Origin: Monoplex corrugatus
Lineage: Eukaryota > Mollusca > Gastropoda > Littorinimorpha > Ranellidae
Assembly: GCA_030674185.1 (NCBI GenBank)
Contig: JAPXFY010000022.1
Location: forward strand, 46,472,398-46,536,397
Direction of reading: 5' to 3'
Length of the DNA stretch: 64,000 nt
This document shows positions 53,706-64,000 of the stretch, one piece after another (positions within the stretch are counted from its first letter, which is position 1; each line of letters begins with the position of its first letter). Under the pieces are notes generated by a model. That model did not search any database. It had not been told where the DNA came from and was given only the letters and a program-made list of their open reading frames with translations. Both the position numbers and the translations under genes were made by a program.

Positions 53706-54584
53706 CCACCATCATCATCACGTTGTTAAAAAAATAATAATAAAATAAAACAAAAAAATTAATAAATAAAAACAAACTGTGCCAGCTTCTGTGGCCATTA
53801 AGGTGGTGTAGAAAAATAGGACGAAAAAAAAAAAAGGTGAACACAAAGGTAACCTCCCTAAGTGCATTGATCCTAAAAAAATTTTCTTTAAATGTTTTGG
53901 AGGTTTGTGACAAGCAGAAGAAAATTAGTAGTGAGATGTATAGGGAATAAACCAATTCACCAGCACTAGCTGGGGTGGTGCTGAATGAAATGAAGTTCCT
54001 CTTGATGATTTTCTGTCCGGCTGACTTGTTACTAATTCTTCATCAGACTTAGTGTACTTACAATTCAATTCATTTTTGGTGTAACTTACCACGCTTGTGC
54101 TTCGTTAACAAAAGAGAAAGAGAACATGTCAACTTTCCCCTGTGATCAGACAGCACAGTTGGTGTACATTCTGTATGTCCGTGTGTTTGCTCAACTAGCT
54201 GCTTCTAGTTTATCAACATTATACAGAATTTTCATAATAAACCGGAGACGGTGAAGGGGTTGAAATATTTTCAAATTGCTGTTGTCTTTTTGTTGTCTCT
54301 ATAGTTGTCACTGTTATTTTTGTTGCCGCTTTGCATTTCATTTACTTTCTTTCTTTGTGTTATAGAATTTGTTCCTAATGCCATTTCTGGTCGAGTAAAC
54401 ACTAACACCAGACACAATTTTTTTAAAGAAAGCCTGATTTCCATTTGTTTGCTCATACCGTTCTTTTCTTTTTGTGTCTGCGAGTTAGAGGAGAGTTTCC
54501 TTTCGTCACACCAACTTAGGCAACAAAAATGATGTGCTAGAACATTAACAGGAGTATGATAAAATGTATCATTTTTGTTGGTGT
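53706..54584. other. MDH2 intron 2 segment with no recognised gene
   Basis: A-rich stretches at 53730-53770 and 53822-53834. Otherwise AT-rich non-coding sequence. Confidence 0.6.
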
Positions 54585-56560
<1,976 letters not shown>

Positions 56561-56649
56561 TAGTGGAGACAGGCAGGGAGTGTAGGGTTATGTGCCAGTT
56601 CTTTAAGGTTACATGAGCATGGCGAGTCTCTTCACTGAATGAAACATGG

Positions 56650-57215
56650 CTGTTGCCATAGTAACAATGCTGTGAGCCAAAAATCTGTGCCTTATGAACA
56701 TGATGGAGTACTGAACAAAACAACACTCCCCCCCCCCCCTCCCAAAATGTGGACCTTCAAATACTCATTCAATAAATTAGATGTTCTCACACACAAGCTA
56801 ACATCTGTCAAAAAATTAATGTTACGGCAATGCCAACGCATGAATGCTTTGTGACTGAAATTTAGTCTGTTTTCTTATTTTTTTACCAGCCGTGACACAG
56901 CAAGCAATACGGCTATACCACACAGCACTCTTGTATAGCACTGTGCACAGCGCTCAACTATATGCGATAGAGCTGTGAGAGAGAAATATGTGCCTTATGA
57001 ATAGTTACACGACACCCCTGATGTTCTTTCTTGACTGATCAGCATGCAACCCTCTTACATCTCAGGGTGCACAGTGCTCAACTGGCTGGCTGGCACTTCA
57101 GCACTAGCATTGAGTTCTGCATCAGGCTGTCCTCCCCCCCCCCCCCCCCACACGTCCCACTTGTCAATGGCCAGGCCCTTTCCATAGCTAATATTTTGGG
57201 TTGGCAACAGCTATG
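56650..57215 (+). mobile_element. Dispersed repeat of unknown class, copy 2
   Basis: Ordered similarity to 23370-24013 (aaaaatctgtgccttatgaa, cagtgctcaactggctggct, ggcaacagctatgaaa). It includes internal duplication (ctgtgccttatgaa-like at 56686 and 56990, gcacagcgctcaact at 56945 and 57070) and two C tracts. Confidence 0.55.
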
Positions 57216-57294
57216 AAATAAAACACCCAATACTCACATTAAACATCTTGTAAACCATAGATCTGTCAAGAAGCAAAGCCATAACAAGATTGAG

Positions 57295-57630
57295 GCAGCT
57301 GAGATGTGGATTTTTAGAAGAATGTTGAGAGCTCCATGGACAGCAAAGAAAACAAATGAGACAGTCTTGATGGAGGCAGACACAAGAAGATCATTCATAA
57401 GGAAGATTAGGAAAAGACAGGCAACATTTATAGGCCATTTTAAGAGGAAAGGGGAATTGGAGCACCTTGTCAAGGAAAGCTGGAGGGAAAGAGAGCACCA
57501 GGTAGACTCAGGGAGAAAATATTGGACGGACTTGCAGAGTGGCTGAAGACAAAGAGGGTGGAAGAAGCGCTCAAGGCAACAAGGGATAGAAACAGATGCA
57601 AGGCCATGATCGCCAATGCGATGTGATGAT
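57295..57630 (+). pseudogene. LINE RT C-terminal fragment with (GAT)n tail
   Basis: Reads EMWIFRRMLRAPWTAKKTNE, then TVLMEADTRRSFIRKIRKRQ and ATFIGHFKRKGELEHLVKES. The frame then slips, and TDLQSGWLKTKRVEEALKAT-like sequence continues to a (GAT)n tail at about 57622. It is the same family as 51765 and 47340. The MWxxRRMLRxPWTxxxTNE block is well preserved. Confidence 0.85.
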
Positions 57631-57984
57631 GATGGAACCATAGATCTATGTTTGGTGGCTAAAGAAAACAGAAAAATACCCAACAGGCTGACAACTCCCC
57701 CCCCCCCCCCCCCCTCCTTCCTGAAATTGGGGTATGACTTCCTACATGTCAGAGAAACCCACAAAATACAGGAGAATATAAAACTGTCAATCAACATTAT
57801 GAACACACAATGTGGACCAACTGACAGGGACATTTGTACATACACTTCCTAGGAAACACTGTTCATGATGAAAAAAATCATTGTAAAAAAAAATCCAGAA
57901 AAAAAACAAACCCCAAATTCAGATTCAACCCATTTCATAAAAAGCGACGGCAGTTGCAGATTTATTTGACAAACGCTCGACAAA

Positions 57985-58690
57985 CATCAGCAGCGTTCTT
58001 AATATCAGCAATGCATTTAACATCAGTGGTGTTCTTAACATCAGCAGTTACTTAACTACTACATCAGCATATACTTAACATCAGCAGTATACTTAACATC
58101 AGCAGTATACTTATCAGTGGTGTTCTTAACATCAGCAGTGTTTATCTGTTTAACATCAGCAGTGTTCTTAACATCAGCAGTGTACTTAACATCAGCAGTG
58201 TTCTTAACATTAGCAGTATACTTAACATCAGCAGTGTTCTTAACATCAGCAGTGTACTTAACATCAGCAGTATACTTAACATCAGCAGTGTTCTTAACAT
58301 CAGCAGTATACTTAACATCAGCAGTGTTCTTAACATCAGCAGTGTATTTAACATCAGCAGTGTTCTTAACATCAGCTGTGTTCTTAACATCAACAGTATA
58401 TTTACATCAGCAGTGTACTTAACATCAGCAGCGTTCTTAACATCAACAGTGTACTTAACATCAGCAGTGTTCTTAACATCAGCAGCATACTTAACATCAG
58501 CAGCATACTTAACATCAGCAGCATTCTTAACATCAGCAGCGTTCTTAACATCAGCAGTGTACTTAACATCCATCGGCAGTGTTCTTAACATCAGTAGTAT
58601 ACTTAACATCAGCAGTGTATTTAACATCAGCAGTGTTCTTAACATCAGCAGTGTACTTAACATCATCAGTGTTCTTAACATCAGCAGTGT
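57985..58690. repeat. 18-bp minisatellite
   Basis: About 38 copies of acatcagcagtgttctta, with alternation of gtgttctta and gtatactta (or gtgtactta) versions that give a partial 36-bp higher order. Multiples of three keep frames open on both strands (LTSAVF repeats). No gene evidence. Confidence 0.97.
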
Positions 58691-59007
58691 GTAGGCAAAA
58701 GGTAAAAAACATCAACTATTATTTGGTCAAAAGAGAGAAGTACATGGATTTCTCTGTGCACCTGTTACTCGTCCAGTCAGCCTATTACAATTTGTCTGGC
58801 ATGATCTGTCCATTTCTACAGCTGCCACTGAGCTTTACGACAACTGAGCTGGTATTACCTTGATATAGATCACAGAACATCTGTTGCGATGCGTACTAGG
58901 AACATAAAGTGCATACATCAAAAGCAGATAAATGAGAAAAGTTGATTCTTGTTCAAATCAGCATGACACACAGAAAGTGACACACAGAAATCATCAGCAA
59001 CACAGAC

Positions 59008-59220
59008 AGTTCAATTTTTCCTGCAGCTGGCTGAAGTGTTCAAGGAGTAGGTGACCGATGCATGGACCATCAAGTACTTGAATGAATAAATACAACAATA
59101 AAAGAACAGTGATGACAGTTCAATTTTTCCTGCAGCTGGCTGAAGTGTTCAAGGAGTAGGTGACCGATGCATGGACCATCAAGTACTTGTATGAATAAAT
59201 ACAACAAAAAAAGAACAGTG
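59008..59220. repeat. 110-bp tandem duplication
   Basis: Two copies of a segment starting gttcaatttttcctgcagct and ending aaaagaacagtga lie next to each other with only three or four differences, so the duplication is recent. Confidence 0.9.
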
Positions 59221-59645
59221 ACTTTCCCCATTCAGAAAACATAACACTGACATAAATTTGCTGCAGTCTCATGACCCAAACCACAAAACAAAATAAAACT
59301 TGCACTTTTTTTTTCAATAAAATGGTAAGAGAATGTAGGATAGCTTCAAATTTTTATTTCATTACTGTGAATGTGTAGGCAGATTATAGCATACATAATA
59401 TACTTATCAAAACAAATTACTACAATAACTGGAACATTTACAGAGAGCAGACCCTTGATAATATTGAAGTTCGGTGCACTTTACAAGTGACAATCACAGG
59501 ATAATTATACAACATACACACAAATAAACACTTACTTAAAACGAAATATGCCTTTATCCAAGAAGAAACACACCGTAAAACCAGCACCATTAACCTGCCC
59601 AAAATACATAGCCTCCAGCACAAATCACACCCAACCCAAACTCAC

Positions 59646-59904
59646 CAGGTTTTCTAGGCACGCCGGCAGGAATAAGGACAATGTCAGCCTTCTCCAGACA
59701 CTTATGCAGGTTCTCGGGGCCCAAGAATCCCTCCACCTTGGCGCGCGTCTCAATGTGACCGAGGTCAGCAGCCACCCCGACGACGTGGGCAATGTCATAG
59801 AGGTTGAGCTGGGACACGATGGGCATCTGCTTCAACAGCAAAGACAGGGGCTGCCCGATGCCTCCTGCCGCTCCCAACACTGCCACCCTGGCATCTCTGG
59901 TGAG
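59646..59904 (-). CDS. MDH2: Mitochondrial malate dehydrogenase, exon 2 (NAD-binding domain)
   Basis: MDH2 interconverts malate and oxaloacetate with NAD in the mitochondrial matrix (TCA cycle and malate-aspartate shuttle). After a atattgttcag acceptor this 259-nt exon reads [20 protein letters not shown], then [40 protein letters not shown] and [20 protein letters not shown], and ends VPRKPG at a GTGAG donor (phase 1). GAAGGIGQP is the Rossmann glycine motif, the Asp of NLYD gives NAD specificity, and PAGVPRKPG carries the first substrate Arg. Exons 2-8 give about 320 residues (repairing exon 5), close to the 314 of mature human MDH2. The transit-peptide exon lies to the right and was not identified. 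Confidence 0.97.
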
Positions 59905-61829
59905 CTGAACAATATAAAAGGCAATAGCATGTTGGAAAAATGAAGCAGAACTCAAGAAAAGTTCTCTGCTAGTGGCTTTGTGGTTCAGAGAACAAACCTG
60001 GGACATGAGGTTTCCATCTAATGGATTTACTGGGGTTTTAATACTTTTATATTAAAACCGGTGCGGTCTTTTGGAGGAGATGATAAACCATGATCCTATC
60101 TGCAACACACATGAGAAAATCCACAGAAAAAAGCTGTCCTTTGCAAAATATGTACAAGAACCCTACTGTCAAATTTATAGGTAAACAAAAATACACACAG
60201 ACAGAAAAAAAAGAAGAGGCAAAAAAGGTGGTGCTGCATTGCACCAACATGCCCTGAGGTGCACAGCATGCATTTCACACAATAAATCTGTTATGACAAG
60301 AAACCAATGAACATAAAAATATGCCAGTTATACCACAGTGTCACAAGGCCAACATTATATGCTTATTTGTAAACTGGTTAAAAACCTGAAAATGCTGATC
60401 AATAAGAAAGACAAAAAAGCTCTTAGTAAAAGTGGGTTGGAGGGGGAGGGAACCTAAATCTGTACCTCATAACAATAGAAGTCAACCTGATATCGAAAGT
60501 TGCATGTTTTGCTGAGTTTATAGCTATGTACATGCTATCTATAAGAAGAGAATGACTGCCAGGAACTACAGAGCTAAGTAAATTAAATGCAAATATACCA
60601 GTATAGCCTTGAGAGATGGAAAGCACTGTTTCCTAAAGGGCTGTCTTTGTCTGATTGTTTTTGTCTGTATGTACCTTTTCAAGGGAGAAAACCTTGCTTT
60701 CTCTCTCTCTTGGGGCTCATTTATATTTCATACATCCTAATTCAATACAATTGCACTTCGGAGAAAGGGGCAAATATGAAAGGTTTTCCCAACCCTTCCC
60801 TTGCCTGAATCAACAGGTACGCAATAAACTTATCATCAAGTGCAAAGGCATGCACTACGGTGTTGCAAAAACTGTTTATATATGCAGCCTGTAAACTAAA
60901 ATGAAATGTGAAGGATTTTTTTAAAAAAATCAAGTAAATAAGAAGAAAAGAAAACTTTTAAAAAAAAAATGATTCAGACTCTTCGACTACGAATGCTAAC
61001 AACTCATTAACTTGTAATATTCTGGAGGAAAATGAAAAAGAAAAAAACAAAAACCTTGTGAAAGATACATAATAAATTATGTGATTACTCAATACATAAC
61101 AAAGATATGGGCTGACTGAGGAATAAAGGTGGTTTTTGCCCAAAATGTGCATTTGTGCAGGTAGTCTTTTAAAAGAGAAGAGAAATGATTAAAACAACAA
61201 CAACAAACCATCACCACCGCCATCAAGAAGAAAACAGGACTCAGACTCCATAGACATGCATGCTAAAAATTCATTCAAGCTGTAGTTTGAGGGGAGAGAA
61301 AAAGAGTAAAGAAAAGAATCTATCTTCTACCAATTCACAACAAGTACATTAAACAAGTAACCTACATTAGAAACTGTGTGATTACTAGGTACAAAGATGT
61401 GCACTAAGACTAGAGATACAGTAGCATTGCCAAATTATATACTTGCACATGTTGCCTTTTAAATTATGAGGAAAAACACTTCTTGAGAAATAAAATGAAC
61501 AAGATGAAGAAAAAAAGATGACCCAGTCTACATAGCCTTTCGTGTTCTAATTCCATAGTGACTTCAGTTCATCTTCTATGCACGGGTAACTTATGTCAGT
61601 CCAGATCTATGGTGTTACCTGGGGGTGGGAGAGGGGAGGGGGAAGTGTCGCTGCTAGGTGAAACCGCAGTCACTCACACAAAGCAAGACCCAAACGTAGA
61701 CTTCATCTCCATGACTAAAGTATTATTCAAACGTATACTTCATCTCCATGACTAAAGTATTATTCAAACTAGTGTCACTGCTAATGGGCATAGCAGGTGG
61801 TGACCCATGCGCGCATACCTCAACACTGA

Positions 61830-62003
61830 ACTACACTGATTTTGCAACAGTCAAGGTCAACTCCTTATTTTAACTTGATCATCCTACTTCAGATCATGTG
61901 CACTTTACAGCACTTACTACACTGATTTTGCAACAGTTCAAGGTCAACTCCTTATTTTAACTTGATCATCCTACTTCAGATCATGTGCACTTTACAGCAC
62001 TTG
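61830..62003. repeat. About 88-bp tandem duplication
   Basis: Two adjacent copies of ctacactgattttgcaacag ... catgtgcactttacagcact, nearly identical. Confidence 0.9.
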
Positions 62004-62644
62004 GAATGTGGCAGAAAGGGAGCTGGTGGCATGTTGGGGAGTTGGAATACAAATAATGCCACAAAAATAATGTGAAACAGAGAACCTAACATTGTAACCA
62101 ATAAATCACATAAATACGTAAAAGACATAGAAAAGGAGGGAAGTAGCAAAAGAGATATGAAAGCACTTTATCACTCAAGGATAGTAGTAGTAATAGCATT
62201 AGGCCCCACAAGACCTGCCTTACAGTTCTTGCTATTCTACACATACATACAAACATAATTTCAAGCAAGATGCATAAATCATTAAATGAAATCTACAGAA
62301 ACAAAATCAAACACAAACAAATTGAAAAAGTCTTACAAATGTATCATCAAAGGGGGCAAAAAAGCAAGCGTTATAAAACTACACGCACTCACATAAAAAA
62401 TGCCTCCCTATGCCCAAAAACCAACCAACAACAAAAACAAAACACACACACAAAATCGAGAGAGGCAGAGAATAACAGACAGTAGATACAGAGACAGAAG
62501 AGTAAACTTATTCAAAAGATCTAGATTATAAAGCCCAAAGAATCCCTCTAAAAAGCCTGAACATGTACACACGTTTTAACTGCCAAAAAAGGTGGCACAA
62601 ATACCTTATAGTATACTTGGGTCATAAGCTAGTCAACTTTAGGT

Positions 62645-62740
62645 CATCCTTTCACATACAATTTCAGTTTCTCAAGACGACATCTCCACGCTTGGAACTA
62701 ATTCTATATGCACCAACGTCACAGGTGCCATGTATATGGT
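62645..62740 (-). mobile_element. Dispersed (GAAACT)-tailed repeat, minus copy
   Basis: The reverse complement reads catggcacctgtgacgttgg, tgcatatagaattagttcca, agcgtggagatgtcgtcttg and agaaactgaaattg, collinear with 5029-5122. Confidence 0.65.
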
Positions 62741-63384
62741 GATCATGGCACAAGCCTTAAGCCGACATATACACCTATGAGCTGGCCAGGTCCTGAGGCC
62801 CTACCTAGCCTGTTTTATCTAGATAAATAAGCAAGTAAGAAAATGAAAATAACAAATAACAGTAAATATATGCATACACCCACATGTCCAAACACAGACA
62901 TACACACATATTCATTCATACATACACACCCATATCCACATAGCATGATGGCCACCAACAACAGCACAACGACAGCAACAACCACAACAACAAAAACAGC
63001 GGCAAGGAGGAAACACACATACATTACATATCATGACAAACTTACAGACATATCTGGACAACTGTCAACAAACAGCCCACAAACACACATAGAGATGGTT
63101 TGGCAAACTTGCTTGTTCTCCAGTTGTCTTTTCCTTTTCTTCACTTTTCCTTTGTCTCTGTTTCAGGTAAAGCCCAAACACTTTCCATTCCATGCTGTAA
63201 GACTAAGAGTCTGTGCAGTGTTACTTTTGAGATGATACCAATGTTGGTCTGATTAATGATAGCTCTTGTTTTACCTTTCATAGTGGATTTCTGGCCACTT
63301 CCTCTATCTATTCCTTTTTGGGTAAGACATTGGACGGTATGATGACTCACATAACAGTGGAGTCCATCTACAATGAACCTGCCT

Positions 63385-64000
63385 TCAACCAATTTCCAGC
63401 AATAACATACTCTTGTAATCTTGGAGTTGTACTGGACCAAACTCTTTCCTTCCACAGCCAGGTATCCTCTGTCTGTCGTGCTTGTTACTTAGAACTTCGA
63501 CGGATCAGTTCTGTGCGTCATCTTCTATCTGAAGAAAGCACTATAACTCTCATTTCTGCACTCATTCTTTCCAGACTCGACTACTGTAACTCGCTTCTTG
63601 CTGGCTGCCCCCAAACACTCTTATCCAAATTGCAAAAAGTTCAAAATAACGCTGCTCGCCTTGTACGGAAATGCCTAAGGTCAACTCATGTTTCCCCTCT
63701 GCTTCGAACTCTACACTGGCTTCCTGTTCGAAAGCGTATTGACTATAAACTTTCCCTCCTATGCCATAAGTCTCTGGCTGGTCTAGCTCCCCCCTATCTT
63801 TCTGATCTCCTGACTGTTTACATTCCCTCCAGAGAGCTACGCTCTTCTACTGATGCCCACCTATTTAAATCCCACGCTTCCGCAACAAAACTCTTGGTGA
63901 ACGTGCTTTTTCTTATCAGGCCCCCTCTATTTGGAACAAACTTCCCTTTCTTCTCCGCTCTACCTGTACCCTTTCTTCGTTTAAGTCCAGTCTAAAAACC
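63385..64000 (+). pseudogene. LINE RT C-terminal region, running off the right edge
   Basis: The plus frame reads LGVVLDQTLSFHSQVSSVCR, then ACYLELRRISSVRHLLSEES, LSRLDYCNSLLAGCPQTL, KLQKVQNNAARLVRKC and LLRTLHWLPVRKRIDYKL. A frame break near 63890 follows, after which GERAFSYQAPSIWNKLPFLL and SSFKSSLKT continue in the next frame. It is related to the LINE at 6604-7650 and has lost its catalytic core. The element's 3' end is beyond the window. Confidence 0.88.

Larger units (their letters stand above)
59905..63380. other. Upstream of MDH2 exon 2 (intron 1 or beyond), no exon recognised
   Basis: AT-rich sequence with two recent tandem duplications: 39 bp at 61690-61770 (caaacgtagacttcatctcc) and about 88 bp at 61830-62003 (cactgattttgcaacagt). 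It also has a minus-strand copy of the (GAAACT)-tailed repeat at 62645-62740. I searched both strands for a GC-richer Met-Arg-Ser-type transit-peptide exon and found no credible one, so MDH2 exon 1 is either unrecognised here or beyond the window. Confidence 0.6.

Noticed and set aside
59548..59943. 131-codon plus frame
   Set aside because: Antisense shadow of MDH2 exon 2.

Overview
This window is animal nuclear DNA. It has short protein-coding exons with canonical GT/AG introns, very abundant microsatellites and minisatellites, and many non-LTR retrotransposon (LINE) tails, tRNA-derived SINEs and TTAA-flanked (piggyBac-like) elements. The repeat style (mono-C/G tracts, TG satellites, LINE tails ending in short tandem repeats) and the protein sequences suggest a lophotrochozoan, most likely a mollusc and perhaps a gastropod. 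That assignment is inference; no species-diagnostic gene is present.

Three conserved genes are recognisable. (1) At the left edge, minus strand, are the first two coding exons of a BTB/POZ adaptor of the BACURD family (KCTD10/KCTD13/TNFAIP1), the substrate receptor of a CUL3 ubiquitin ligase for RhoA; the rest of the gene lies left of the window. (2) On the plus strand, 10157-22003, is a complete four-exon IFT20 gene encoding 132 residues, an intraflagellar-transport complex B subunit. These two genes are head to head, as IFT20 and TNFAIP1 are in human. (3) On the minus strand, 59904 down to 30595, is mitochondrial malate dehydrogenase (MDH2): seven coding exons for essentially the whole mature enzyme. 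The transit-peptide exon was not found. Exon 5 lacks one base relative to a readable frame, and a possible 42-nt in-frame micro-exon lies in the following intron. IFT20 and MDH2 are convergent.

Layout: 1-4476 KCTD exons and intron; 4477-10156 divergent intergenic region with a 45-bp minisatellite split by a LINE insertion; 10157-22003 IFT20, whose first intron holds a nearly complete LINE (endonuclease, RT, RNase H) with an upstream SGNH-esterase ORF; 22004-30594 convergent region with a 70-bp minisatellite, a piggyBac-like element and CA repeats; 30595-59904 MDH2, with introns full of minisatellites (60, 45, 63, 33 and 18 bp units), piggyBac derivatives, a palindromic TTAA MITE family and a 2-kb TG satellite; 59905-64000 upstream sequence with no recognised exon, ending in a LINE RT tail.

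The most unusual pattern is that tandem repeats are seeded from exon edges in all three genes: the splice acceptor of the MDH2 last exon (about ten copies of a 60-bp unit), its stop-codon/3'UTR end (about six diverged copies), the 3' end of IFT20 exon 3 (two extra copies) and the acceptor side of KCTD exon 2. The three genes have unrelated roles (ubiquitin ligase adaptor, ciliary transport, TCA cycle); only the IFT20/KCTD pairing looks functionally or evolutionarily meaningful.
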